Source: an uncultured Chitinophagaceae bacterium
GTDB taxonomy: Bacteria; Bacteroidota; Bacteroidia; Chitinophagales; Chitinophagaceae
Direction: 5' to 3'
DNA length: 46,943 bases
Assembly: GCA_903884185.1 (NCBI GenBank)
Contig: CAISDV010000021.1
Location: 1-46,943, forward strand
Under the pieces are notes generated by a model. It saw only the letters and a program-made list of their open reading frames with translations. It did not search any database and had not been told where the DNA came from. This document shows, piece by piece, positions 17,169 through 25,497 of this stretch (position 1 is its first letter; each line of letters begins with the position of its first letter). Position numbers and translations under genes: made by a program.

Positions 17169-17591
17169 TTATTTCTGATCCGCCGCTTTCGCACTCATGA
17201 TATATACCGCAACACTATCTGTACCCCTTGGCGTTTTATATTTTGCTTTAAAGCTATAATCATCATTAGGCGAAATAGAGTTATCGAAAAGTTCTTCGTG
17301 ATTGGCTACCTGTACACCGGCTTTAAAATATAATAGTTTCACCCGCACATCCCTGTAAGAACAAAGGGTGGCCTTATTGGTGATCGTTCCTTTGTAAACT
17401 GTTTGTCCCCAGATATTTCTTCTGTCGTCTCCTTCAATTTTTAAGAATTGTAAGGGATGGTTTTTCTCTTTATCAAGCAGGCTTGTTTTCTGCTCTTCGT
17501 AAGTGTGGTTATCGAATTTTTTTTCTTTGTCTTTACTGCCGCAGGCAATAAGACCGGTTACAATTATTGCAATGAATATGATTTGCTTCAT
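17169..17591 (-). CDS. Small lipoprotein of unknown function
   Basis: No named family was recognised. The protein is 140 residues, with a lipoprotein signal MKQIIFIAIIVTGLIACGSKDKEKKF (lipobox LIAC). The mature part has an immunoglobulin-like strand pattern: VYKGTITNKATLCSYRDVRVKLLYF, then NDDYSFKAKYKTPRGTDSVAVYIM. This resembles domains that compare or extend beta sheets at the cell surface. A longer reading frame begins at 17621, but the ATG at 17591 gives a normal signal peptide. It follows anmK on the same strand after a repeat. Confidence 0.75.
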   Translation of the reverse strand: MKQIIFIAIIVTGLIACGSKDKEKKFDNHTYEEQKTSLLDKEKNHPLQFLKIEGDDRRNIWGQTVYKGTITNKATLCSYRDVRVKLLYFKAGVQVANHEELFDNSISPNDDYSFKAKYKTPRGTDSVAVYIMSAKAADQK

Positions 17592-17623
17592 AATATTATT
17601 TTCAGGTTCAAGATAATACATTT

Positions 17624-17683
17624 CCCAAATCCCCTATCCCCCATCACGTATCCCGAGTCCCGCATCCCGTATCTCCTATCCCG
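17624..17683. repeat. GATAGGGGAT/GATACGGGAT-type degenerate repeat at the anmK stop
   Basis: On the minus strand, units such as GATAGGAGATACGGGATGCG, then GGGATACGTGATGG and GGATAGGGGATT follow each other for about 60 bases. The anmK stop TAG (17676-17678) lies within the first unit. A shorter copy of the same family lies at the mpg stop (25464-25497). Confidence 0.6.
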
Positions 17684-18749
17684 CCACCCAAAACGCCCCA
17701 CCCACACTAGATTTCAAAGCTCCTGTAACACTATTCAGAACAGTATTTTCTTCTCTAATTCTCAGCACTCCCAGGAAAGCCATCACCAGCGCTTCTTTAT
17801 AATCTATCGTCTCTTTGCCTGGCACAACGATCTCTACTTTGTGCGATTTCAAAACCGCTTTGATCCGCTCAACTAAAAAAGTATTGTGTACACCTCCGCC
17901 TGTGACCAACAATTTTCCTTCTTTATTTCCAACAGGAATGGTTTTACTTATTTGGATCGCAATATGTTCAACAAAAGTTCGCAATGCATCTGCATGAGAC
18001 AATTGAAATGATTTAATTAAAGGGTACACTGTATCTGTTCCAAAATTATTGGATAATGATTTTGGGTATTTTAAAGAATAGTAATCCAATGCATTCAATC
18101 GCGCCAGCAAATCATTATTTATACTTCCTTTTGCAGCCATTTCGCCACCTGCATCATATTTTTTTCCCGCATCATTGGCCAGCATATTCAATACCCGGTT
18201 GGCAGGACAAACATCAAACGCGATATATTCACTTTCGTTATTGATGGAAATATTAGCAATACCACCAATGTTCAGGAAATATTGGTAACCGTTTAATAAC
18301 CACTTCTCACCCATTGGTACTATTGGTGCGCCTTGTCCGCCAAAAGCCATATCCAGTGCCCGCAGGTCACTTACCGTATTGATACCTGTGGTAGCAGCGA
18401 TCGCAGCGCCATCACCCAATTGTGCCGTCATATTATTTTCGGGCGAATGAAAAGCGGTATGCCCATGTGTTGCGATCAACTGCACTTCTTTCAATTGATT
18501 CTCTTCTATAAACCTGTTTATTTTTTGCCCAATGTATTTGCCATAAGCAGTATGCAACAATAAATAATTGTAAGCATCCAGCCCGGTTGCATGTTCCAAC
18601 CGCTTCAGCCAGCCTGCTTCATATTCATAACAGGCCGCGGCCTTGATCTTATACTTCCACTCACCCGCCGATTCATCAAACTCAACAAAAACTATGTCCA
18701 GCCCATCCAGGCTGCTGCCGCTCATGACACCTATTGCACGGTAAAGCAT
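17676..18749 (-). CDS. anmK: Anhydro-N-acetylmuramic acid kinase
   Basis: This 357-residue kinase phosphorylates anhydro-MurNAc, opening the ring to MurNAc-6-phosphate during peptidoglycan recycling. The N-terminal nucleotide loop is GVMSGSSLDGLDIVFVEF; later come IATHGHTAFHSP, INTVSDLRALDMAFGGQGAPIVP, LNIGGIANIS, and KLLVTGGGVHNTFL. An open frame extends to 18935, but it crosses into the divergent upp gene; the ATG at 18747-18749 gives MLYRAIGVMSG, the standard start. The upp start lies 73 bases away in the opposite direction. The last two codons, including the TAG stop, are part of the repeat. Confidence 0.95.
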   Translation of the reverse strand: MLYRAIGVMSGSSLDGLDIVFVEFDESAGEWKYKIKAAACYEYEAGWLKRLEHATGLDAYNYLLLHTAYGKYIGQKINRFIEENQLKEVQLIATHGHTAFHSPENNMTAQLGDGAAIAATTGINTVSDLRALDMAFGGQGAPIVPMGEKWLLNGYQYFLNIGGIANISINNESEYIAFDVCPANRVLNMLANDAGKKYDAGGEMAAKGSINNDLLARLNALDYYSLKYPKSLSNNFGTDTVYPLIKSFQLSHADALRTFVEHIAIQISKTIPVGNKEGKLLVTGGGVHNTFLVERIKAVLKSHKVEIVVPGKETIDYKEALVMAFLGVLRIREENTVLNSVTGALKSSVGGAFWVAG

Positions 18750-18822
18750 AATTTTGATTTTAGATTTCGTTGCAAATTCACGATTTCGTGCTACTTTTCG
18801 CCTGCAATCTACAATTTTGAAC

Positions 18823-19476
18823 ATGATCATAAATTTAAGTGACCAGCATAGTTTAGTAAGCAATTGGGTGGCAGAGTTGCGCGACACCACCATACAGGTT
18901 GACCGCATGCGTTTTCGCCGCAACCTGGAACGCATTGGCGAAGTAATTGCTTACGAGATCAGCAGGGAAATGGAATGGATGGAAGTAGAAACACAAACAC
19001 CCCTTGGCATTCATAACAGTAAAGTATTAAAGAGCCAGCCTGTTCTTGCTACTATCCTGCGCGCCGGGCTTCCTTTGCACCATGGCATGATGAATTATTT
19101 TGACAAGGCAGACAATGCTTTTATTTCTGCTTACCGCAAACACCACCACGACGGCACTTTCGAGATCAGCCTTGATTATATGAGTTGCCCTTCATTGAAT
19201 GGAAGGGTAGTGATCGTGAGCGACCCAATGCTGGCAACAGGTTCTTCATTAGTAAAGACCATCAACTTCATGCGAGAAGAGAATGCCCCTTCTGCCATTC
19301 ATGTTGTTGTGGCCATTGCCTGTACCACCGGAATAGAGTTCATTCACCGCGAATGTGGCAATAATATAAAGATATGGTGCGGTGATATTGACGATGAATT
19401 GACTGCCAAAGGATATATCGTCCCCGGTCTGGGAGACGCTGGCGACCTGGCTTTTGGTACCAAAATGCAAGCATAA
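18823..19476 (+). CDS. upp: Uracil phosphoribosyltransferase
   Basis: This 217-residue enzyme converts uracil and PRPP to UMP in pyrimidine salvage. The PRPP-binding loop is VIVSDPMLATGSSLVKTINFM, and the uracil-binding C-terminus is GYIVPGLGDAGDLAFG. The N-terminus carries the usual RDTTIQVDRMRFRRNLERIGEVIAYEI. An in-frame start at 18754 would read through the anmK upstream region; the ATG at 18823 gives the normal length. A TACTTTTC box at about 18793 may be its promoter. It is divergent from anmK. Confidence 0.95.
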   Translation: MIINLSDQHSLVSNWVAELRDTTIQVDRMRFRRNLERIGEVIAYEISREMEWMEVETQTPLGIHNSKVLKSQPVLATILRAGLPLHHGMMNYFDKADNAFISAYRKHHHDGTFEISLDYMSCPSLNGRVVIVSDPMLATGSSLVKTINFMREENAPSAIHVVVAIACTTGIEFIHRECGNNIKIWCGDIDDELTAKGYIVPGLGDAGDLAFGTKMQA

Positions 19477-19580
19477 ATGCGTGATAATCCGTAATTTACA
19501 GTTTGCTTGTATTTGTTAAATCCTGAAAAGGGCGCTTTTACTTACAGCATTTCATTTATTTTAGATGTCTTGATTAACTG

Positions 19581-20588
19581 ATGAAAAGACTTATCTCTTT
19601 TTGCTTACTGATTTTTGTGCTTGGGAAAACCCATGCGCAGGATCCGCATTTCTCGCAATTCTTCTCATCTCCGCTTACATTAAACCCTGCTTTTACTGGC
19701 AAATTCGATGGCACTTTTCGTGTAACAGGCGATTACCGCAACCAGTGGCCTACCATCAATAATGCATTTACAACAGCAACTGCATCTGTAGATTTTCATA
19801 TTCTCTCGGGCCATATACCAACCAACGATACCTGGGGTGTTGGCATAATGGCTTATAACGACAATAGTGCAAACGGAGCTGTGAAATTTAATTATGCTAC
19901 TCTTTCCACTGCTTATCATAAAGGATTGGATGAAGAAGGCTATCATCAACTCGGGTTAGGTGTGCAGGTCACGTATGCCAATATGCTGATCAATACAACT
20001 GATCTCAAATTCGAGGATCAGTTAACAACCTCTGGTTTTACAGGCGTGTCTAACGAAATATTTAATAATGCGGTTCTTAAATCAAATTATATAGATGTAA
20101 ATGCGGGCATACTTTATACCGGTAGCAGCAGTGATAAGAATAATTATTATTTCGGGGTAAGTTTATATCATATTACTCGTCCTACCCAACAGTTTACCGG
20201 CGCTTTGTATTCACTTAATTCAAGGGCAACGATACATGCAGGCACTTATTTTCCAGTGGGAGAAAATTCAATGTTGCATTTAAGTGGATTGCAGAGTTTC
20301 CAGGGTGGGGCTTCTGAAACTGTTATTGGTGGTGCATTACAACTGACAGCTGTATCCAGTGATGTTGACAAACCAACTAATTTGTATATCGGCAGCTGGA
20401 TACGTTTTGGCGATGCCATTATTCCTTATATCGGCCTTGAGTTTGGCGATTTCCGTTTTGGTACTACTTATGATGTTAATACTTCTTCATTGAAGACTGC
20501 TTCACAGGGACAAGGGGGCTTTGAAGTTTCATTGATCTATATCCGCAAGCCAAATTCTGACAGGTCATTGCATTGCCCGAAGTTTTAG
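19581..20588 (+). CDS. Type IX secretion system outer-membrane protein, PorP/SprF family
   Basis: This 335-residue protein has a signal peptide (ending near THAQ) and the PorP/SprF start QDPHFSQFFSSPLTLNPAFTGKFDGTFRVTGDYRNQW, which is diagnostic. The rest is a beta-barrel with alternating strands and a terminal CPKF, also typical of the family. PorP/SprF proteins anchor surface adhesins or effectors secreted by the type IX system. In many genomes they are encoded next to a large repeat adhesin, which is not seen here; upp is upstream and a gene-free region is downstream. Confidence 0.93.
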   Translation: MKRLISFCLLIFVLGKTHAQDPHFSQFFSSPLTLNPAFTGKFDGTFRVTGDYRNQWPTINNAFTTATASVDFHILSGHIPTNDTWGVGIMAYNDNSANGAVKFNYATLSTAYHKGLDEEGYHQLGLGVQVTYANMLINTTDLKFEDQLTTSGFTGVSNEIFNNAVLKSNYIDVNAGILYTGSSSDKNNYYFGVSLYHITRPTQQFTGALYSLNSRATIHAGTYFPVGENSMLHLSGLQSFQGGASETVIGGALQLTAVSSDVDKPTNLYIGSWIRFGDAIIPYIGLEFGDFRFGTTYDVNTSSLKTASQGQGGFEVSLIYIRKPNSDRSLHCPKF

Positions 20589-20669
20589 GCACGAACTCCA
20601 TCATTACGAATCCATCACTGCAGTTCCGTCATTCCGAATCCCCACTTAACGGATGTATATCATTTTACG
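20589..20669. other. Gap after porP with short degenerate repeats
   Basis: The stretch holds near-repeats such as CATTACGAATCC and CATTCCGAATCC. CATTTCGAATCC, on the minus strand of 21161-21172, is the same word. I see no gene and no T-tract terminator for porP. Confidence 0.4.
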
Positions 20670-21071
20670 TGCAAAATCCAATTAAATTGACCACCCGTTT
20701 CCGACGCCAATTGACCACCATTTTAGCTGGCGAAAATTTGAATTTTTTCTTCTTAAATAATTAGTGATTCTTGTAGCAATTTGCATTGTCTGTAGACACT
20801 TGATCTCTACAAATCTAATACTACCCCTTACAATTTCCTACTGGTGTTTATCCATTGATTCTATGCAGTGTGGCTATTGATCTGCCAGGGTCTAATGATC
20901 TTTTGGTGGAAATGGTTTGCTGTTCGCGAGGTTAGCTAATGATAAAAACGCCCAAACGTTTTTATCATTAGCGGGTGATCAGTTTCGATCGGTTGGATAT
21001 GGTCAGTTTCAATCGGTTGGAGGTGTATAGTCTAAATCGGACTGAAGTGGTCAATGCAATCGGATTTTGCA
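20670..21071. mobile_element. Decayed IS21-like element with ends only (402 bases)
   Basis: The outer 35 bases at each side form imperfect inverted repeats (27 of 35 identical). Both begin TGCAAAATCC and share ATTGACCAC and TCCGA at the same spacing. Inside each end a motif recurs every 24 bases: TTGACCACC at 20687 and 20711 on the left, and TCAGTTTC at 20979 and 21003, with weaker units at 21027 and 21051, on the right. Terminal TG and multiple end repeats resemble IS21-family ends. No istA or istB reading frame remains between them. No clear target duplication was seen. Confidence 0.6.
20935..20972. repeat. Perfect 16-base inverted repeat inside the decayed element
   Basis: GCTAATGATAAAAACG (20935-20950) is repeated as its exact complement (20957-20972) around the loop CCCAAA. 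It lies just inside the right-end array of the element. It has no T-tract after it, so it is not an obvious terminator. Confidence 0.8.
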
Positions 21072-21110
21072 ATCTTCCACAAGTCCGCTTAAATGCACGT
21101 AGAGATTTCT

Positions 21111-21175
21111 CACCCCCGCGATAATGTTTTGTAAATATGACAATTATTCGTTTCGCGGGGGATTCGAAATGACGC
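21111..21175. repeat. REP-like element with CCCCCGCGA arms
   Basis: CCCCCGCGA (21113-21121) pairs with TCGCGGGGG (21153-21161) around a 31-base AT-rich loop. Just before it lies GAGATTTCTC (21102-21111 approx.), and just after it TTCGAAATGACG. These words read like a dispersed intergenic repeat of Bacteroidota genomes. Confidence 0.5.
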
Positions 21176-21190
21176 GCTGAACTAAAATTT

Positions 21191-21233
21191 GTTTAACCCC
21201 TTGGAGGGTTATTAACCCTCCAAGGGGTTAAAC
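21191..21233. repeat. 43-base near-perfect palindrome
   Basis: Two arms of 21 bases (21191-21211 and 21213-21233) are exact complements around a single T at 21212; each arm contains AACCCCTTGGAGGGTT. It directly follows the M1 peptidase terminator in the minus-strand direction. It could extrude as a cruciform or fold as a long hairpin in RNA. Confidence 0.9.
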
Positions 21234-21262
21234 AAAAAAAGCCACTCCTTCCGGAATGGCTT
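21234..21262 (-). terminator. Intrinsic terminator of the M1 peptidase gene
   Basis: On the minus strand a 10-pair stem with one mismatch (21253-21262 with 21239-21248) closes a GGAA loop and is followed by seven T residues (21234-21240). It starts 20 bases after the M1 peptidase stop codon. Confidence 0.85.
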
Positions 21263-21281
21263 CTCTTATTTTCATAATGGC

Positions 21282-23348
21282 TTATTTCTTCTTCCAGACA
21301 TTATTATCTGAATTATAATCAGGGAATACATGATCAGGATCATAAGTAACTGATTCTATCTCTTCGGTAGAAGGATATTTGAATCTCCAGGATGTATTGC
21401 GTTCCCATATTTCTACAGGTAACTTAATACGGTCTGTTTTTCCACTCTTGAATTTAACTTCCAGTATAACAGGCATTGCCATCTTCTCCAGGTTATCTAT
21501 GGTAATAAGTGAACCTTTTGAAAAATCTGTGCTGTCGTTATATCTAACATTACGTACACCTACATCCAAACGCCATGTATTGGCAAACCATCCGCGCCAG
21601 AACCATTGCAGGCTTTCACCAGATACATTTTCCATCGTGCGGAAAAAATCATCCGGTGTAGGATGTTTGAATGCCCACCTGTTAATATAGGTCTGGAAAG
21701 CACGGTCAAAACGTTCAGGCCCCAATACCTGTTCGCGAAGCATTACCAAGCCTGCACTGGGCTTGCTGTATAAAAGAGTACCATTGTTATTTTCGTTTAA
21801 GTTATCGGCGCCATTGCTTAGAATGGGTTCTAATGTAGGTCGGGTATAACCATTTGCCTGGTTATGCAAATCAGGAACCCTGCCTTTAAATTCGCCATTA
21901 TTAAAATTATTAGTTGACAATGTATTGATGAAAGTATTAAACCCTTCATCCATCCAACCATATAAACGTTCATTGGAACCAACGATCATTGGGAACCAGG
22001 TGTGCCCGAATTCATGATCATTCACTCCCCATAGGCCACGTCCGCCACTACGCGCGCCGCAGAAAACAATACCCGGATATTCCATTCCGCCCGGAGTACC
22101 CGCAACTGCTGTTGCAGCAGGATAAGGAAATTCAAACCATTTGGCTGAATTATATTCAATAGATTTTTTTACAAACTCTGTAGAACGCCTCCAACCGGTT
22201 GATGTATCGCTTTCAACAGGATATGCCGAAATGGCCATTGATTTTTTTCCGCTTGGCAGGTCCATCTTCGCTGCATCAATTACAAATGCAGAAGAAGCAC
22301 CCCATGATGCATCACGAGCATTTTTAATTTTGAAATGCCATGTCAGTTCTGCTTTACCAGCAGGGCGTGATTTAGGATCTGTTACTTCAGGGCCTGAACG
22401 TATCACAACTGTCTTCTCGCTTTTTGCAGCTTCAGCCCAACGTTTTTGTTGTTCGGGTGTGTACACATCCTGCGGGTTTAATAATTCACCAGAGCAAACA
22501 ACAATATCTTTTGCCTGTGCGGTGATGCTGATATCAAAATCGCCATACTCTAAATAAAACTCACCGGGACCTGTGTAAGGCAACGGATTCCATCCGCTGA
22601 TATCATCAAACACATACATGCGGGGGTACCATTGTGCAACGGTAAATATTTTTCCATTCTTTGTTTTCATAATGCCCATACGATCAGAACCGTAATCAGG
22701 CGATATAAATGAATACTCAATTTTCAATTTTAAAACACCGCCGTTTGCGCTCAGCTCTTTTGGTAAAAAAACCTGCATACGGGTATCTTCCACCATAAAC
22801 TTTACATCGGTGGCAACATTTGCTGCGTTGATCATCTTAACCGATTTGATCTTATAGCCCGCATCAAAATCTTGTCCGCGCCCGCCATTACGGCTACCGG
22901 CCATTGGAACAATGATACTGCCGCGTGATTCTTTTTTAAAAAGGTTTTGATCCAACTGCATCCAGATAAAATCCATTTTCAGCGGACTGTTATTGGTGTA
23001 CGTCAGCACTTCTGTTCCTGTGATCTCATTTGTTTCGTCATTCAGTTTTGCTGCTAATTGATAGTCGGCACGGTTCTGCCAGTATTTTGGTCCCGGCTCA
23101 CCTGTTGCTGCCCTGTAATCTGTTCCGTTCTTGGTATAAAAGAAAGGAGCAAATGCTGCAGTGTAATCATATTTTGTAGTGGGTGCTGGGAGATCGGGTG
23201 CTTCTGGCGGCCTGCCCCCTCCCCGTCTTCCTGCGGGTGCTGCTCCATTACCCGGAGGTAGCGGAGGTGGTGGCGTTGTTTGTGCTGCTGTGATACCGAT
23301 GGTTGCTGCCATAACAAGAGATAGGCAGCTCATGTGCATTAGTTTCAT
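21282..23348 (-). CDS. Exported M1-family metallopeptidase
   Basis: This 688-residue zinc aminopeptidase-like protein is exported by a signal peptide ([23 protein letters not shown]). After it comes a Pro/Gly-rich linker with [10 protein letters not shown]. The zinc site is HEFGH followed after 18 residues by Glu in WMDEGFN, the exact HExxH-X18-E spacing. GGMEYPG takes the place of the GAMEN substrate motif, as in many Bacteroidota members. The C-terminal region has a beta-rich domain; no type IX sorting tail was seen. An in-frame start lies at 23378, but the ATG at 23348 gives a normal signal peptide. The likely job is peptide nutrition in the periplasm. Confidence 0.92.
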   Translation of the reverse strand: MKLMHMSCLSLVMAATIGITAAQTTPPPPLPPGNGAAPAGRRGGGRPPEAPDLPAPTTKYDYTAAFAPFFYTKNGTDYRAATGEPGPKYWQNRADYQLAAKLNDETNEITGTEVLTYTNNSPLKMDFIWMQLDQNLFKKESRGSIIVPMAGSRNGGRGQDFDAGYKIKSVKMINAANVATDVKFMVEDTRMQVFLPKELSANGGVLKLKIEYSFISPDYGSDRMGIMKTKNGKIFTVAQWYPRMYVFDDISGWNPLPYTGPGEFYLEYGDFDISITAQAKDIVVCSGELLNPQDVYTPEQQKRWAEAAKSEKTVVIRSGPEVTDPKSRPAGKAELTWHFKIKNARDASWGASSAFVIDAAKMDLPSGKKSMAISAYPVESDTSTGWRRSTEFVKKSIEYNSAKWFEFPYPAATAVAGTPGGMEYPGIVFCGARSGGRGLWGVNDHEFGHTWFPMIVGSNERLYGWMDEGFNTFINTLSTNNFNNGEFKGRVPDLHNQANGYTRPTLEPILSNGADNLNENNNGTLLYSKPSAGLVMLREQVLGPERFDRAFQTYINRWAFKHPTPDDFFRTMENVSGESLQWFWRGWFANTWRLDVGVRNVRYNDSTDFSKGSLITIDNLEKMAMPVILEVKFKSGKTDRIKLPVEIWERNTSWRFKYPSTEEIESVTYDPDHVFPDYNSDNNVWKKK

Positions 23349-23505
23349 TGCGTGGATTTTTATAGTTGTAGAAAGCACAATAGTACTGCAAAAAGGGTAA
23401 TGGCGTGTAGCATTGCAGAAGCTATGGCGCAGTGCCTGTTGGGCTTATCGGTAAACAGGCTTGGGGGTCGGTGAAAATAGATATTAAGAGAGTGGGGCTT
23501 GGGTA

Positions 23506-23997
23506 TCACTTCTGCTCAAAAAATCCCACCTGCCTTAAAAAAGCTACCTGATCAAAATAACTCACAGACTTCATGATCTTTCCGTCTTTGATCTCAAAGC
23601 GGGTACTGTTTTTTAATGTGTATGTTTTGCCCAACATATATGCCGGTCCACCGTCTTCCAGGTGCATCATTGTTCCATGTGATTCATATTCTACTACAAT
23701 TTCATTTTCAGTTGATAAGATATGGCTGATGGTATATTTCAGATCAGGCGATGAAATAAAATATCTTGAATACACTTCCCTCGCTTCTGCAGGGCCTTTC
23801 TTCGTTCCTTCCCAATTTGGCGATTCCAATGTGGCGCTATCGGAATAAAATTTTGAGATGGCAATCGTATCATGCCTGTTCATCGCTTCAAAATGCGCGG
23901 TAATGATATCCTGTAATGAATTTTTCTTATCCGCTGTACACTGGCTAAGGAATAGCCCGGTCAATGCTATTAAGCTTATCACTAATATTTGTTTCAT
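23506..23997 (-). CDS. SnoaL-like lipoprotein
   Basis: This 163-residue protein has a lipoprotein signal (MKQILVISLIALTGLFLSQC). Its body resembles the SnoaL/NTF2-like fold: LQDIITAHFEAMNRHDTIAISKFYSDSATLESPNWEGTKKGPAEAREVYSRYF, then FEIKDGKIMKSVSYFDQVAFLRQVG. SnoaL-like domains are small cone-shaped barrels that act as cyclases, isomerases or plain binding proteins. No catalytic residues could be assigned. A perfect 8-base inverted repeat lies four bases upstream of its start. Confidence 0.8.
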   Translation of the reverse strand: MKQILVISLIALTGLFLSQCTADKKNSLQDIITAHFEAMNRHDTIAISKFYSDSATLESPNWEGTKKGPAEAREVYSRYFISSPDLKYTISHILSTENEIVVEYESHGTMMHLEDGGPAYMLGKTYTLKNSTRFEIKDGKIMKSVSYFDQVAFLRQVGFFEQK

Positions 23998-24001
23998 AAG
24001 G

Positions 24002-24024
24002 GTAGTTTGGCTTTCACAAACTAC
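24002..24024. promoter_or_regulatory. Inverted repeat next to the SnoaL-like gene start
   Basis: GTAGTTTG (24002-24009) and CAAACTAC (24017-24024) are perfect complements with a 7-base spacer. The site lies 4 bases before the start codon on the minus strand, so it could be an operator or a hairpin over the ribosome-binding region. Confidence 0.4.
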
Positions 24025-24212
24025 ACATTATTTCGGTTTTCTTTTGTCAACTCGCATAATACTCCTCTAATTGTATTAAATTTGAGTCTCCCCTAAAACA
24101 ACATGGCTTTAAACAACGGCAAGGCATGCCTGTCCATAAGAATTATTATGGGTTTTAAGCTATTGTATCAATCGTGGCACTATTATTTCGGTAACTTTTA
24201 AAATCATATCCT
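24025..24212. other. Gap between divergent genes
   Basis: The gap holds a short hairpin (CCATAA, GAATTA loop, TTATGG, near 24135) and AGGCATGCCT. I see no gene or clear promoter in it. Confidence 0.3.
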
Positions 24213-24641
24213 ATGAACACAGAACAGTTTGAATTTGAAAAATCACCCATGACCAAATCCATCTTCGCCGGGCTTTTCGCAGGCTTTATTGCAACGATCG
24301 TTTGCCTTGCATACAATTATGCTTACCGCGACATCACTGAGTTTGCGCCTTCGTCTATTTTTAATGTTTCATCCATTATTTTTGGAGTGCTCATTTTATC
24401 GGTTCTGGCGGGATTAGTTTATTATCTCTTTACCAGTTTGTTCAAAAAAGGGACACTCGTGTTTACTATTTTATTTATTGCTCTTGCATTAATAATCCTG
24501 AACAGGATACGCGCATTGCATTCGGATGGTTCAATAGTAAGCCTGAGAGGTGGGTTAGGATTGGGGATAGGTTTGATCATGTGTCTCCTGGTAGCATTAC
24601 TTATTCCTTATTTCTCTAAGCATTCGAGGGAGTATATTTAA
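24213..24641 (+). CDS. Small membrane protein with four helices
   Basis: No named family was recognised. The 142-residue protein has a charged soluble start (MNTEQFEFEKSPMTK) and four hydrophobic segments at about residues 15-35, 48-72, 80-95 and 110-132. FAGLFAGFIATIVCLAYNYAYR is the first. There is no signal peptide and no motif that shows a function. It is divergent from the SnoaL-like lipoprotein and convergent with another lipoprotein gene, with a 36-base gap. Confidence 0.75.
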   Translation: MNTEQFEFEKSPMTKSIFAGLFAGFIATIVCLAYNYAYRDITEFAPSSIFNVSSIIFGVLILSVLAGLVYYLFTSLFKKGTLVFTILFIALALIILNRIRALHSDGSIVSLRGGLGLGIGLIMCLLVALLIPYFSKHSREYI

Positions 24642-24677
24642 GCAGGAATTTTTGTCTTTCTTAAATCATCGGAAAGT

Positions 24678-25394
24678 CTAATTATGATCTTTTCCATACT
24701 TATAATATGCCCTATATTTAATTTTATATTTTTCTCCGAAAGAAACAGAAACGCCTTCGGAATTAAATTCTTCAGACAAAGTCTTGTGATTTTTATCTGT
24801 TACAATTTTGATTGATTCAGCACATTTGTATGAAAGCGCTTTACTAGTTTGTGTTACGCAATTGCTATCATATTGAAGATTGCTAATTTCTGATAAAGAG
24901 TATTTTGGATTTGCACTGTCCATATAGTCTTTTTGGCTTTCTTCATTATCGTTAAAAAAGGCTTTGTAATGCTTTACGTTAATAGGCCTGCCTCTATCGT
25001 CGTACTTAAAAATATACTTATTCCACGCACTTTGCCCTCCCGTCTGACAAACCTTTGGGTTAAATGTTTCATAAACAGATCGGTAATTTATCGCTGAATC
25101 AACAATACGGTCCTTTACAATAATATCACTTAGCGATTCATTTAGCGGAAGCCTATATTCGTAACCTGTCTTTTTTATTAAGGAGTCATGAATAAACCAC
25201 AATTCTGAAATTAACAAACTATCTGTTTGTGTGCTGTCAAATCTAAAAATAGCAACATATTTGTAAAAATAAGTAGAGTCAGAATTATTATTTACAGTCA
25301 ATTGTTTTCCCTGGGTTTTAGGTGATGGATTATTCAGGCACCCAAAAAATAGGATTAAAAAGAATGCATATGTCATGAGGGAAGTTATCTTCAT
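24678..25394 (-). CDS. Uncharacterised lipoprotein
   Basis: I do not recognise this 238-residue protein. It has a lipoprotein signal (MKITSLMTYAFFLILFFGC, Cys 19) and a mature part rich in Ser, Tyr, Asp and Lys, with IFKYDDRGRPINVKHYKAFFND and SEISNLQYDSNCVTQTSKALSY. The repeated Y-D-x-x-G-R pattern resembles YD-like or RHS-like beta strands, but the match is loose. Its codons look more AT-rich than those of its neighbours, so recent arrival or fast drift is possible. Confidence 0.7.
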   Translation of the reverse strand: MKITSLMTYAFFLILFFGCLNNPSPKTQGKQLTVNNNSDSTYFYKYVAIFRFDSTQTDSLLISELWFIHDSLIKKTGYEYRLPLNESLSDIIVKDRIVDSAINYRSVYETFNPKVCQTGGQSAWNKYIFKYDDRGRPINVKHYKAFFNDNEESQKDYMDSANPKYSLSEISNLQYDSNCVTQTSKALSYKCAESIKIVTDKNHKTLSEEFNSEGVSVSFGEKYKIKYRAYYKYGKDHN

Positions 25395-25463
25395 TTTATC
25401 ACAGCTAACACTTAAATGTACACACCTTTTTGTTACTTGAATTTGTTTTCAACGGGCACTACC

Positions 25464-25497
25464 TCGTATCCCCTATCCAGCATCCCCTATCTCTTCC
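25464..25497. repeat. GATAGGGGAT-type repeat at the mpg stop
   Basis: On the minus strand GATAGGGGATGC, then TGGATAGGGGATACGAGG follow the last codons of mpg, whose TAG stop (25487-25489) lies inside the first unit. The words match those at the anmK stop. Confidence 0.6.

Noticed and set aside
18750-18935. Extended anmK start crossing into upp
   Set aside because: The extension runs antisense through the upp coding start and lacks any match to AnmK, whose normal start is at 18749.
20573-20764. Short reading frame over the end of porP and the insertion remnant
   Set aside because: It crosses the element end and repeat words, and shows no protein motif.
21191-21233. Palindrome as the M1 gene terminator
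   Set aside because: A better terminator with a T-tract lies between it and the gene at 21234-21262.
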